From the NCBI RefSeq assembly GCF_905207245.1, contig NZ_CAJLKP010000005.1:1-64000 (forward strand): a stretch of 64,000 nt of DNA, in the 5' to 3' direction. Source of the DNA: an uncultured Bacteroides sp. Lineage in GTDB: Bacteria; Bacteroidota; Bacteroidia; Bacteroidales; Bacteroidaceae. This document shows positions 1-8,644 of the stretch, piece by piece (position 1 is the first letter of the stretch; every line of letters begins with the position of its first letter). The notes below the pieces were generated by a model. It saw only the letters and a list, made by a program, of their open reading frames with translations, did no database searches and was not told the origin of the DNA. Position numbers and translations under genes: made by a program.

Positions 1-305
1 CGAAGCTGGTGCAGATCGAGGAGCTGATGGATCGCAAGCCCAAGGAGCTGTCCGGCGGCCAGCAGCAGCGTGTGGCCATTGCCCGCGCCATTGTTACCAA
101 TCCCCGCATTATCCTTGCCGATGAGCCTACGGGAAATCTGGACTCTACCAATGGCCGCGAAGTGATGAACCTTCTGAAAGAACTGAACCGGGAGGGGGCA
201 ACAGTAGTCATGGTTACCCACTCCGAAGAGAATGCCCGGGAAGCCGGACGAATCATAAGAATGATGGACGGATATATTCTGACCGAAAGCAGGAGCGCGA
301 GATAA
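1..305 (+). CDS. ABC transporter ATP-binding protein (3' end only)
   Basis: Only the C-terminal third (about 100 residues) lies in the window; the reading frame is open to the left edge, so the GTG at base 9 is not a real start. Visible motifs in order: ABC signature LSGGQQQRVAIARAI, Walker B IILADEPTG, D-loop GNLDS and switch histidine VMVTHS. The short C-terminal end resembles MacB/LolD/FtsE-type ATPases, which power lipoprotein or peptide extrusion, but the subfamily cannot be fixed without the N-terminus. No permease gene follows on the right. The fragment is visibly richer in G+C than the genes that follow (runs of gcc/cgc codons), unlike the AT-rich codon use further right. Confidence 0.9.
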   Translation, partial: KLVQIEELMDRKPKELSGGQQQRVAIARAIVTNPRIILADEPTGNLDSTNGREVMNLLKELNREGATVVMVTHSEENAREAGRIIRMMDGYILTESRSAR

Positions 306-337
306 GGGAATCATATGCTTTGCAACACTTATTAAGA

Positions 338-380
338 AAAAGGGCTTTTCCGGTAATGTAAATACAGGAAAAAGTCCTTT
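338..380 (+). terminator. Hairpin after the ABC gene
   Basis: An imperfect inverted repeat (AAAGGGCTTTTCC, then GGAAAAAGTCCTTT 15 nt later) is followed by CTTTGTTTCT. It lies 33 nt past the ABC stop codon and fits an intrinsic terminator that separates it from the barrel gene at 428. Confidence 0.6.
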
Positions 381-427
381 CTTTGTTTCTATAATTTACA
401 ATTAATGCGAATCACTCTGTTTTAGCT

Positions 428-1564
428 ATGGCACATTCTGCAAGATTATTATTGTTCCTGATTGGTATCTGTAGCATGTCTTCTATGTATGCACAAAAGC
501 GTAATCTATTGATTTATAAAGATACGGTTACCGGGAAGGATACCCTTATTCATAGTATCTCATTTTTCACAGAATCTCCTAAGAATAAGCAATATTTCAT
601 ATCGATAGAAAAAGGCGGAGTAAAAGTGAAGACTTATGCTGCCGGAGATATACTATTGTATCGGGAAGGAGGCACCTCTTTTCTTTCAAAGACTATTATC
701 GTAGATGGTGAAAAAAGGCAGGCTTTGTTACCACGCATTTATTGGAAAGAGCCTGTGAATATGTATTCTTTCATAACGGATAAAGGAAAAACAGAATACT
801 ATTTTCAGGAAGGTACAGATAATAATGAACCTCTGAAACCCATGAAAGATGATCCGCAAACAGGTTATGTAAATCCTTTGAAAACATATCTGGAACAGTT
901 TCCGATAGCTCAGGAGAATGAAGACGTGAAAGCATATATCCATTCTATGAAACCTACGGCGAACTCTTTCAGAAGCCGGTATAAGGTTTGCCTGACGGGC
1001 AATGCGAATTATATCCCACGTGTCCGTTGGGGAGTGCTGGCAGGAGCGGGTATCGCCAAATTATCTTTTGAAACTTATGATTTTAAGTCCCAATTGCAAG
1101 GCTTTGTTGGGATATTTGCCGATATACCTCTGATTGATGGATTTTCTTTTCATCCGGAACTGACCTATCGTAAGTATGCTTTTAGTAAATTAGAGGAAAC
1201 CATACAGAAGTTGAGTGCTGTTTGTAACAGGCAGGATTTCGTTTTGCCGTTAATGTTGCGCTATACTTTCCTGTCGCAGAAAGGAAAAGTGTTACCCTAT
1301 ATACAATTGGGCGCAGAATTGGAATATGCTTTAAAGAATGAGTCAGCCAGTCAATATATGACTACCGATTCGGAGGGTTTCAATGTATGGACTGAGAGCG
1401 GAACCATAAAACATGATAAGTTCGGGGTTGCCTATACTGGCGGTATTGGCGTCGAGTGGAAAATCCTCTCTAATCACTCTTTGTTTTTGGACTTGCGTTA
1501 TAATAGAGAGACGACAAAGGAACATCTGACAGGTTACTATGCTGTTCTTTCTTTTAATCTTTAA
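428..1564 (+). CDS. Outer-membrane beta-barrel protein, unknown function
   Basis: The protein has 378 residues. An N-terminal signal peptide of about 22 residues (LLLFLIGICSMSSMYAQ) points to export. Residues about 25-165 form a soluble part with short beta-rich segments. Residues about 185-378 show alternating aromatic/polar strands separated by short turns (GVLAGAGIAKLSF, GFVGIFADIPL, FVLPLMLRYTF, YTGGIGVEWKI) and end in the aromatic strand YYAVLSFNL, as in PorT/OmpA-like barrel proteins of Bacteroidetes. The next gene starts 12 nt downstream, so the two are probably co-transcribed and may work together at the outer membrane. I do not recognise a specific substrate or partner. Barrel assignment is from the strand pattern only. 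Confidence 0.75.
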   Translation: MAHSARLLLFLIGICSMSSMYAQKRNLLIYKDTVTGKDTLIHSISFFTESPKNKQYFISIEKGGVKVKTYAAGDILLYREGGTSFLSKTIIVDGEKRQALLPRIYWKEPVNMYSFITDKGKTEYYFQEGTDNNEPLKPMKDDPQTGYVNPLKTYLEQFPIAQENEDVKAYIHSMKPTANSFRSRYKVCLTGNANYIPRVRWGVLAGAGIAKLSFETYDFKSQLQGFVGIFADIPLIDGFSFHPELTYRKYAFSKLEETIQKLSAVCNRQDFVLPLMLRYTFLSQKGKVLPYIQLGAELEYALKNESASQYMTTDSEGFNVWTESGTIKHDKFGVAYTGGIGVEWKILSNHSLFLDLRYNRETTKEHLTGYYAVLSFNL

Positions 1565-1576
1565 AAACAGTCGGTT

Positions 1577-3430
1577 ATGAAAACAAATCATTTTATAGTT
1601 TCCTTCTTCCTTTGGATAAGTTGTGCATTACTTTTTGTCTGTTCTTGTGGAGATGCGGAACTGGCCCTTTTTGATGCAGCCAAAGTGAAAATAAAGGCTG
1701 AGTGGAAAGATTACTCGTTTCATTTTTCAGCAGATGTCGAGAGCTCAGGCAATCTAAAGATAGAGGAACGAGGATTTGTGCAGGTTATTCCGGCCCACTA
1801 TGAAGATATGGGTTCGTGTCCGGAGCAAACAGAAACTTTGATAATTCCATTAACCGGAGATTTTTCCTACCAGACAGAGAAAGATAATTTGATGAATGGT
1901 CTAGAATGTCGGGTTTATGCATATGTAAAGACTAATTTTGGTAACTTCCGCAGTGAAATGGCAGTGTTGAAAATACCCAACCAATCGCAACCGCAGATAA
2001 CTTCGGTACATCATGTCCCTTTACCCGAAGGTCCCTATTGGGGAGGTGGCACTGTCTATATTGATGGCACCGGCTTCTCCAATATAAAGAAACGGATTGT
2101 GGTCTCTATAAAAACAGTGGGAGATTTATGGAATCCACCACAGAGTATTTATCTGGATGTTCAAGAAGTATCATTTACGCGGATTGTTGCTACCTATCCT
2201 TCCAATAAATGGAACCTGGTGGGAGATTTTCCGTTGACTGTATTTGTGGGTAATTATGAAAATAAGGCTGTTGGTACATTCAAAGTAGAAGGGGTAATAT
2301 TAGAAAACATATCACCTTCTGTGCTTCGGTATGGAGAAAAGGCAATGATACAAATGTCAGGATTCTCTCCGGACAATGACTTTCAACTTGCAACGTATGC
2401 CCCCGGAGATTATAAAATAGTGTCTACTTCCGAGCAAGGGGTGGAATTGCAAGTATTTCCTAATCATTATGATTCCAATAGCGATAGGGAATATCAATTA
2501 TTCTATTATGATAAGAATACGAATATGTATTCTACACGCCTGTCATTCCATGTGCCTGCGTCTAAGTGGGTGGAAAGGAATTCTTTTGAGATGCTAAGTC
2601 CTAATGCCGGGCAATATAATTGCTTCTATCAAGGTAAAGGCTATTTTTATGATACTGACAATTTTTTTAATTCGGATAACAATAAACTGAAAGTATATGA
2701 CCTGGAAACATTTTCATGGGAATATTATCCGTTAATGGACAACGAACACAATTATGGCACTAATGAATATGCCAACTTATTTGCTCATGAGGGGTATATT
2801 TATCTTTCAATCAAGCGTCGGAGGTATAATGAAGAAACAGGTACTGTTCTCTCTTGGCAGTGTTTCTATCGCTTCAATGTCAATACCCATCAGTGGGAAC
2901 AGTTGAAGAACATTGCCGACAATGCTGAAGATTGTATGAATATAGATGCTGTATGGTTTGATGGACAGCAGCTATATATGCATTCTGATAAGCCCTTTTT
3001 GTGGAAATATAACCCTACGACAGATAGCTGGCAAAAAACTACCATACATTTCCCTGCCGACTTCATATTTGCAGGTGAACACAACAGCTATATCTACTAT
3101 CAAACAGAGGATACGCATATTTACCGCTTTAAGAAAGAGCAACCGGAAAAGGTTGAATATTTTGGTACGCTGGAACTTCCTGTTTCTAAAGAAGCGGCAG
3201 TCTGCGGGAACTATATTTACTATAGACATAAGATAGGGGTATTCCGCATACCGCTATCGCAACCAATAGGAGGAGAGATGCTTGAGGTCGAATCATTAGG
3301 TGCCATGGATGCATTCTATTATTGTCATGGTACATTCTTCTCTCACAATGGGGATATCAATTATCTTCTGGCTACCCGGCCTATTGCTATGGGATGGGGA
3401 GACTGTTATTTATATGAATATTCCAATTGA
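1577..3430 (+). CDS. Surface lipoprotein with TIG/IPT domains and kelch-like propeller
   Basis: The protein has 617 residues. The N-terminus (FFLWISCALLFVCSCG) is a lipoprotein signal with a cysteine just before GDAE. Residues about 135-235 begin PQITSVHHV and contain GGTVYIDGTGFSN, typical of IPT/TIG Ig-like folds; a second, weaker TIG-like segment follows (LENISPSVLRYGEKAMIQMSGFS). From about residue 325 to the end there are regularly spaced kelch-like strands (YNCFYQGKGYFYD, HQWEQLKN, QQLYMHSDKPFLWKYNPTTDSWQK, GNYIYYRHK). This layout is common in Bacteroides surface lipoproteins. It lies 12 nt behind the barrel gene, so the pair probably forms one unit. Ligand unknown. Confidence 0.75.
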   Translation: MKTNHFIVSFFLWISCALLFVCSCGDAELALFDAAKVKIKAEWKDYSFHFSADVESSGNLKIEERGFVQVIPAHYEDMGSCPEQTETLIIPLTGDFSYQTEKDNLMNGLECRVYAYVKTNFGNFRSEMAVLKIPNQSQPQITSVHHVPLPEGPYWGGGTVYIDGTGFSNIKKRIVVSIKTVGDLWNPPQSIYLDVQEVSFTRIVATYPSNKWNLVGDFPLTVFVGNYENKAVGTFKVEGVILENISPSVLRYGEKAMIQMSGFSPDNDFQLATYAPGDYKIVSTSEQGVELQVFPNHYDSNSDREYQLFYYDKNTNMYSTRLSFHVPASKWVERNSFEMLSPNAGQYNCFYQGKGYFYDTDNFFNSDNNKLKVYDLETFSWEYYPLMDNEHNYGTNEYANLFAHEGYIYLSIKRRRYNEETGTVLSWQCFYRFNVNTHQWEQLKNIADNAEDCMNIDAVWFDGQQLYMHSDKPFLWKYNPTTDSWQKTTIHFPADFIFAGEHNSYIYYQTEDTHIYRFKKEQPEKVEYFGTLELPVSKEAAVCGNYIYYRHKIGVFRIPLSQPIGGEMLEVESLGAMDAFYYCHGTFFSHNGDINYLLATRPIAMGWGDCYLYEYSN

Positions 3431-3477
3431 GACTTATATGAATGCTCAGCATGGCATGTCCTTTCCTTTTTTAATTC

Positions 3478-3507
3478 TTGCTATCTGCGCTCTTTTTCGT
3501 ACTTTTG
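3478..3507 (+). promoter_or_regulatory. Promoter of fhs
   Basis: TACTTTTG (3500-3507) matches the Bacteroides -7 consensus TAnnTTTG. A TTG lies exactly 19 nt upstream (3478-3480). The inferred start of transcription is about 35-40 nt before the fhs ATG. Confidence 0.65.
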
Positions 3508-3549
3508 CAGTTTAATGAAAAGAAGTAGTTATTAAAACAAATATTCTGT

Positions 3550-5220
3550 ATGAAATCAGACATTGAAATAGCCCGCAGCATTGAGCTGAAAAAGATTAAG
3601 CAGGTAGCCGAAAGTGTAGGTATTCCTCGTGAAGAAGTAGAAAACTACGGACGATACATTGCCAAAATTCCTACGCACCTGATTGATGAAGAAAAGGTGA
3701 AAAAGAGTAACCTGATACTGGTTACTGCCATCACCGCCACTAAAGCCGGTATAGGTAAAACAACAGTTTCCATCGGTCTGACATTAGGACTGAATAAGAT
3801 TGGAAAGAAAGCGATTGTAGCTTTGCGCGAACCTTCATTGGGGCCTTGTTTCGGAATGAAAGGTGGTGCAGCAGGTGGCGGTTATGCCCAGGTGCTCCCC
3901 ATGGAGAAAATAAATCTACATTTTACAGGAGACTTCCATGCCATCACATCAGCGCATAACATGATATCTGCATTGCTCGACAATTATCTGTATCAACATC
4001 AGGCGGATGGTTTCGGACTGAAAGAAATCATCTGGAGACGTGTACTCGATGTGAACGACCGCTCTTTGCGTAGCATTGTCACAGGTTTAGGTCCCAATAC
4101 GAATGGTGTTACTGAGGAATCCGGCTTTGACATCACTCCGGCATCCGAAATCATGGCAATTCTTTGTCTGGCAACAGACGTAGATGACCTGAAACGACGG
4201 ATTGAGAACATAATTCTTGGCTTTCGTTTTGATGGTTGCCCGTTCACTGTGAAAGAGTTGGGTGTGGCAGGTGCTATCACTGTTTTACTGAAAGATGCTA
4301 TAAATCCGAACTTGGTTCAAACTACCGAAGGCTCGGCTGCATTTGTTCATGGCGGTCCATTCGCAAACATTGCCCATGGCTGCAATTCTATTCTTGCTAC
4401 AAAAATGGCAATGACATTCGGAGACTATGTAGTGACGGAGGCCGGCTTCGGCGCTGATCTTGGTGCAGAGAAATTCTACAATATTAAATGCCGCAAGAGT
4501 GCTTTGCAACCGAAATTGACGGTGATAGTCGCCACTGCCCAGGGACTGAAAATGCATGGTGGTGTTAGTCTTGACCGCATCAAGGAACCTAATATGGAAG
4601 GACTGCAACAAGGTTTCGGAAATCTCGATAAACATATACGCAATCTGCGTTCATTTGGCCAGACAGTTATTGTTGCTTTCAATCGTTTTGCAAGTGATAC
4701 GGATGAGGAGGTGGAAGCTATCCGCCATCATTGTGAAGAGAAATTAGGAGTGGGGTTTGCTGTCAATAATGCTTTTGCAGATGGAGGAGAGGGAGCGATG
4801 GAGCTTGCCAATCTGGTTGTTGACACTCTTGAAAATAAACCTTCCGAACCATTGAACTTTAGCTATAATGAAGATGACAGTGTAGAACAAAAAATAGAAA
4901 AGATAGCTTGCAATCTTTATGGAGCCAGTGTGGTGACTTACAGTATTCATTCGCGTAAAATCATTAAACTGATTGAAAAAATGGGTATCAGTCATTATCC
5001 GGTTTGCATTGCTAAAACGCAATATTCTTTTTCTGCCGATCCCAAGATATATGGTGCAGTGAATAACTTTGAGTTTCACATTAAGGACATCGTAATTAAT
5101 AATGGCGCTGAAATGATTGTTGCCATTGCCGGAGAAATTCTTCGTATGCCGGGACTTCCCAAAGAACCACAGGCAATGCATATTGATATTGTGGATGGAA
5201 ATATAGAAGGATTGAGCTAA
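3550..5220 (+). CDS. fhs: Formate--tetrahydrofolate ligase
   Basis: This cytoplasmic enzyme uses ATP to join formate to tetrahydrofolate, giving 10-formyl-THF for purine and Met-tRNA formylation. At 556 residues it has full family length. The family hallmarks are all present: N-terminal MKSDIEIARS, the P-loop-like KAGIGKTTVSIGL (usually PAGEGKTT), REPSLGPCFGMKGGAAGGGYAQV, the folate-site region FTGDFHAITSAHN, and C-terminal GEILRMPGLPKEPQA. It faces glyA, which makes 5,10-methylene-THF from serine; the two share a terminator but not a promoter. The Ile in KAGIGKTT instead of the usual Glu is a mild departure that I have not checked in relatives. Confidence 0.97.
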   Translation: MKSDIEIARSIELKKIKQVAESVGIPREEVENYGRYIAKIPTHLIDEEKVKKSNLILVTAITATKAGIGKTTVSIGLTLGLNKIGKKAIVALREPSLGPCFGMKGGAAGGGYAQVLPMEKINLHFTGDFHAITSAHNMISALLDNYLYQHQADGFGLKEIIWRRVLDVNDRSLRSIVTGLGPNTNGVTEESGFDITPASEIMAILCLATDVDDLKRRIENIILGFRFDGCPFTVKELGVAGAITVLLKDAINPNLVQTTEGSAAFVHGGPFANIAHGCNSILATKMAMTFGDYVVTEAGFGADLGAEKFYNIKCRKSALQPKLTVIVATAQGLKMHGGVSLDRIKEPNMEGLQQGFGNLDKHIRNLRSFGQTVIVAFNRFASDTDEEVEAIRHHCEEKLGVGFAVNNAFADGGEGAMELANLVVDTLENKPSEPLNFSYNEDDSVEQKIEKIACNLYGASVVTYSIHSRKIIKLIEKMGISHYPVCIAKTQYSFSADPKIYGAVNNFEFHIKDIVINNGAEMIVAIAGEILRMPGLPKEPQAMHIDIVDGNIEGLS

Positions 5221-5238
5221 GCCCACAATATATAAAAA

Positions 5239-5272
5239 AATAATCCGTAGCCTTGTAAAGCTACGGATTATT
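5239..5272. terminator. Bidirectional terminator between fhs and glyA
   Basis: The 13-bp arm AATAATCCGTAGC (5239-5251) pairs perfectly with GCTACGGATTATT (5260-5272) around an 8-nt loop. A-rich sequence on the left and T-rich on the right let it serve both converging genes. Confidence 0.85.
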
Positions 5273-5298
5273 AATAATTACTGAAATAAATTATACTA

Positions 5299-6579
5299 TT
5301 AATATGCGAAAAGCGGATACTTTTCCATTGTCTTATTCACACGTGCGCGAATTTCAGCAATAACCGCTTCATTATCTACATTAGAAAGAACTGTTTCAAT
5401 CATTTCTGCAATTTCCAGCATCAAATCTTCCTTAGCACCACGAGTTGTGATGGCAGGAGTACCTAAACGAATACCAGAAGTCTGGAATGCAGAACGACTA
5501 TCAAACGGAACCATATTCTTATTCACAGTGATATCCGCAGATACTAATGCTTTCTCAGCTACCTTACCGGTAAGATCAGGATATTTGCTACGAAGGTCAA
5601 CCAGCATAGAGTGATTATCTGTACCGCCTGAAACGATAGTAAAACCACGATCAATCAATGCTTGTGCCAATACAGCAGCATTTTTCTTTACCTGAGCAGC
5701 ATATTCTTTAAATTCCGGTTGCATGATTTCACCGAAAGCAACAGCTTTAGATGCAATAACATGCTCCAACGGACCTCCCTGTATACCGGGGAATACGGCT
5801 GAGTCTATCAATTGTGACATCATCTTGATTTCACCCTTCGGAGTAGTCTTGCCCCATGGGTTAGGGAAATCTTTACCTATCAGGATAATACCTCCACGAG
5901 GACCACGCAGAGTCTTATGTGTGGTAGAAGTAACAATATGGGCATACTTCACAGGGTTTTCCAGTAATCCGGCAGCTATCAATCCGGCAGGGTGAGCCAT
6001 ATCAATCATCAGGATAGCACCTACTTTGTCTGCAATTTCACGCATACGTTTGTAGTCCCATTCGCGGGAATATGCCGAACCACCACCGATAATCATTTTT
6101 GGTTTTTCGCGCAAAGCAACCTCTTCCATCTGATCGTAGTCTACGCGACCGGTTTCTTTATTCAGATTATATTCACAAGGAGTATATATGATACCCGAAG
6201 TGTTTACCAAGGAACCATGTGAGAGGTGACCGCCGTGAGCCAGGTTTAATCCCATGAATTTGTCACCCGGGTTCAAAACGGCGAGAAATACAGCAGCATT
6301 AGCCTGTGCACCCGAGTGAGGTTGTACATTAGCCCATTCTGCACCGAAAATTTCCTTTATGCGGTCAATAGCAATTTGTTCGCTCTGGTCTACCACCTCA
6401 CAGCCTCCGTAGTAACGTTTGCCGGGATAGCCTTCTGCGTACTTGTTGGTAAGACAGGAACCCATTGCCTGCATAACTTGGTCACTTACAAAATTCTCTG
6501 ATGCAATCAGTTCAATACCTTTGAGCTGACGTTGATGTTCTTTTTCGATGATATCGAAAATTAAATCGTCTCTTTTCAT
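5299..6579 (-). CDS. glyA: Serine hydroxymethyltransferase
   Basis: This PLP enzyme converts serine plus THF to glycine plus 5,10-methylene-THF in the cytoplasm. The 426 residues include the N-terminal IELIASENFVS, SGAQANAAV, the active-site lysine in TSTTHKTLRGPRGG, and the C-terminal SGIRLGTPAITTRG. Length and start (MKRDDLIFDIIEKEHQRQ) fit the family. It converges with fhs. A promoter match lies 50 nt upstream, so it appears monocistronic. Confidence 0.97.
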   Translation of the reverse strand: MKRDDLIFDIIEKEHQRQLKGIELIASENFVSDQVMQAMGSCLTNKYAEGYPGKRYYGGCEVVDQSEQIAIDRIKEIFGAEWANVQPHSGAQANAAVFLAVLNPGDKFMGLNLAHGGHLSHGSLVNTSGIIYTPCEYNLNKETGRVDYDQMEEVALREKPKMIIGGGSAYSREWDYKRMREIADKVGAILMIDMAHPAGLIAAGLLENPVKYAHIVTSTTHKTLRGPRGGIILIGKDFPNPWGKTTPKGEIKMMSQLIDSAVFPGIQGGPLEHVIASKAVAFGEIMQPEFKEYAAQVKKNAAVLAQALIDRGFTIVSGGTDNHSMLVDLRSKYPDLTGKVAEKALVSADITVNKNMVPFDSRSAFQTSGIRLGTPAITTRGAKEDLMLEIAEMIETVLSNVDNEAVIAEIRARVNKTMEKYPLFAY

Positions 6580-6629
6580 TTTGCTTACTTAGATAAGTTT
6601 GATAAATCTGTGTTCTCTTATTAAGCGCA

Positions 6630-6637
6630 CAAATTTA
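6630..6637 (-). promoter_or_regulatory. -7 element of glyA
   Basis: CAAATTTA on the plus strand reads TAAATTTG on the minus strand, an exact TAnnTTTG match, about 50 nt before the glyA start. No clear -33 TTTG is seen. Confidence 0.5.
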
Positions 6638-6683
6638 CGGTAAAAAAACGAATAAATTGACAGAAAAGGCAGAAATTTACTTT

Positions 6684-7439
6684 CTAAAAGAAAACTCCGA
6701 GAGAAAAGCTAAGTACATTATCCCGGCGATGGAAGCGTATTTCATCGACAGGAGGAATTTCGCCGTTCGTACCATCATCATAAGTAACCTTTCGGGAAAT
6801 GTTATGCAATCCTATATCATAACGGAAATCGAAGAAAACGCGGGAAATAGTGACTGCTACTCCGAGAGTAAAACTAAGATTCAACGGACGTAGTTTTTCA
6901 CTGATTTCCTGTTGGTCGAAATTCTCGAAAGTGACTTCACTTTTTTTATTCCAGATATAACGGAACTTAGGACCACCAAACACAGCCAGACTGTAAGGCC
7001 CCTCTTTGATAACATTATATCCATAGATAACGGGAACATCAATGCTATGAATGGACGAAGTAATAGATGCCATTTCCAAAGGAGCATCGTCTTCAGCCGG
7101 CTTCTCGAAAGTGATGTTGCAACGGTTGATATTGTAAGATATCTCCGGCTGCAAGAAATGGCGTTCAAAATTGATACGCATGAAGATGGAAGCAAAATAA
7201 CCTATCTTATAGTTATTCTGCACTTCATCTATAGTGATACCATTCAGTGTGAGATTGGATACAAGGAAGAGGGAAGAGGTGAACCCGCCTTTAATTCCGA
7301 AATTCACCGGGCGATCATGGTGGTGCTTCTTTAAGGGTTCTTCGACTGCTGTACCGGGCACAAGGGGAGATTGTCCCCACAAGGTGGCGGGGAGAAATAA
7401 AAGGCACAGCATAAAGATTTTCAAAACTCTGTTCATCAT
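6684..7439 (-). CDS. PorT-family outer-membrane beta-barrel protein
   Basis: The protein has 251 residues with a cleavable signal peptide (MLCLLFLPATLWGQ). From residue about 46 there are barrel-like strands: VNFGIKGGFTSSLFL, KIGYFASIFMRINF, HFLQPEISYNI, YSLAVFGGPKFRYIW, LNLSFTLGVAVTI, VFFDFRYDIGLHNIS. It ends in LSFSLGVFF with the terminal aromatic expected by the BAM machine. The GIKGG start and overall size match PorT-like proteins. It is the last gene of the leftward pyrB-pyrI-flavin reductase run, 26 nt after the reductase. The exact role is unknown. Confidence 0.8.
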   Translation of the reverse strand: MMNRVLKIFMLCLLFLPATLWGQSPLVPGTAVEEPLKKHHHDRPVNFGIKGGFTSSLFLVSNLTLNGITIDEVQNNYKIGYFASIFMRINFERHFLQPEISYNINRCNITFEKPAEDDAPLEMASITSSIHSIDVPVIYGYNVIKEGPYSLAVFGGPKFRYIWNKKSEVTFENFDQQEISEKLRPLNLSFTLGVAVTISRVFFDFRYDIGLHNISRKVTYDDGTNGEIPPVDEIRFHRRDNVLSFSLGVFF

Positions 7440-7465
7440 TTATCGCTAACCGTTAATCATTCATT

Positions 7466-8032
7466 TTATTTCTTCTTTTCGACCGACCAGCCAAATTTGC
7501 CAATCTTTTCGCCCAATTCGTAATATCCTCCGTGTACATAAACCAACGGATTAGCTTCTGCCAATTCCAGTTTTCCCGTTTCCGGATTCAAGTTACGGTC
7601 GTCAGCACGTACATTTACTACGTCGGCTATAAACATGGCATGCGAACCGAGCGACATGATTTCCTTCACGCGGCATTCTATGCACAAGGGAGATTCCTCA
7701 ATAAACGGAGCACTGACTACAGTACTTTTTCCCGGTGTCAGGTGCATCTCTTCAAACTTATTATAATCTTTGCCCGAGCGTACGCCACACCAGTCGGTAG
7801 CACGTGCCATATCCTTGGTGGTGAGGTTGATGACAAACTCCATATTCCGTTTCAGAATATCATAGGAGTGACGTTCGGGACGTACAGATATATAACACAT
7901 GGGCGGGTTCGTACAAATCGTTCCCGTCCATGCAATTGTTAGTATGTTATATTCCTCCGGTGTATTCCCGCAACTCACCAATACGGCAGGGAGCGGATAA
8001 ATCATTGTTCCGGGCTTCCAATCTTGCTTCAT
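7466..8032 (-). CDS. Flavin reductase family protein (flavoredoxin-like)
   Basis: This is a 188-residue cytoplasmic split-barrel FMN-binding protein. Family features are PLPAVLVSCG, NILTIAWTGTICTNPPMCYISVRPERHSYDIL and EFVINLT in the first half, then a C-terminal GGYYELGEKIGKFGWSV. Such proteins bind FMN and transfer electrons from NAD(P)H or another donor to flavin or a partner. It lies between pyrI (117-nt gap filled with repeated words) and the barrel gene. A functional link to pyrimidine synthesis is not shown by the sequence. Confidence 0.88.
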   Translation of the reverse strand: MKQDWKPGTMIYPLPAVLVSCGNTPEEYNILTIAWTGTICTNPPMCYISVRPERHSYDILKRNMEFVINLTTKDMARATDWCGVRSGKDYNKFEEMHLTPGKSTVVSAPFIEESPLCIECRVKEIMSLGSHAMFIADVVNVRADDRNLNPETGKLELAEANPLVYVHGGYYELGEKIGKFGWSVEKKK

Positions 8033-8045
8033 GTCATGGGTTTTA

Positions 8046-8148
8046 GTTACAAACTACAAGTACCTTTCGGTGTATCGGCATAAACTATACATTTTCTTCA
8101 AAATCATTGCACAGCCACCTGTAGCTTGTAGCTTTGTAGCTCGTAACT
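8046..8148. repeat. Repeated-word spacer between pyrI and the flavin reductase gene
   Basis: The right side carries three near-copies of TGTAGCT (CTGTAGCTTGTAGCTTTGTAGCTC), ending GTAAC. The left side carries GTTACAAACTACAAG (8047-8061), which is close to their reverse complement. The whole can fold as an imperfect stem. It lies just after pyrI and may be an mRNA-end or processing structure. No protein is encoded. Confidence 0.5.
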
Positions 8149-8149
8149 T

Positions 8150-8611
8150 TTATATTATCTCAATATCTTCTCTTCTCTGTTCTTTTTCGCAATAGTGGCA
8201 TCTTATTACGCAATTCTCCTTGTCCACTACGTGGAATAACGTCGGCATAGGTTCATTGTTCGTTATGCACTTTGGATTGGCACATTTTACAATACCGTGG
8301 AGTTCTTCGGGCAGATTTACTTCACGCTTTTCCACCACTTCATAATCGCGGATGATATTCAGTTTCACATTCGGTGCCACCACAGCTATACGGTTAATTT
8401 CATCATCGCAAAAGAACTTGTCGGCAATTTTGATGATACCTTTGGTGCCTAGCTTTTTGCTTTTCAGATTGAACCCAATAGTGATATTATTACTCATGTG
8501 TTCAAGACCCAGCAAAGAGACTACAGTGAATAAATTCTCAGAGGGGATATGGTCGATGACAGTGCCATTTTCTAAAGCGGCTACCTGTAATTCTTGTTTC
8601 TTTTCGCTCAT
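8150..8611 (-). CDS. pyrI: Aspartate carbamoyltransferase regulatory subunit
   Basis: This subunit binds nucleotides and holds the catalytic PyrB trimers in the allosteric ATCase complex. I choose the ATG at 8611 (MSEKKQEL, 153 residues), which leaves 33 nt after pyrB; the longer frame from 8632 adds seven unlikely residues. The N-terminal allosteric domain (ENGTVIDHIPSENLFTVVSLLG) is followed by the C-terminal zinc domain with four cysteines: CANPKC and, later, CHYC. All zinc ligands are present, so it should be able to bind PyrB. It is co-transcribed with pyrB. Confidence 0.96.
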   Translation of the reverse strand: MSEKKQELQVAALENGTVIDHIPSENLFTVVSLLGLEHMSNNITIGFNLKSKKLGTKGIIKIADKFFCDDEINRIAVVAPNVKLNIIRDYEVVEKREVNLPEELHGIVKCANPKCITNNEPMPTLFHVVDKENCVIRCHYCEKEQRREDIEII

Positions 8612-8644
8612 AGTTTTCTGATGTAACTTCAATTGTAATATTAT

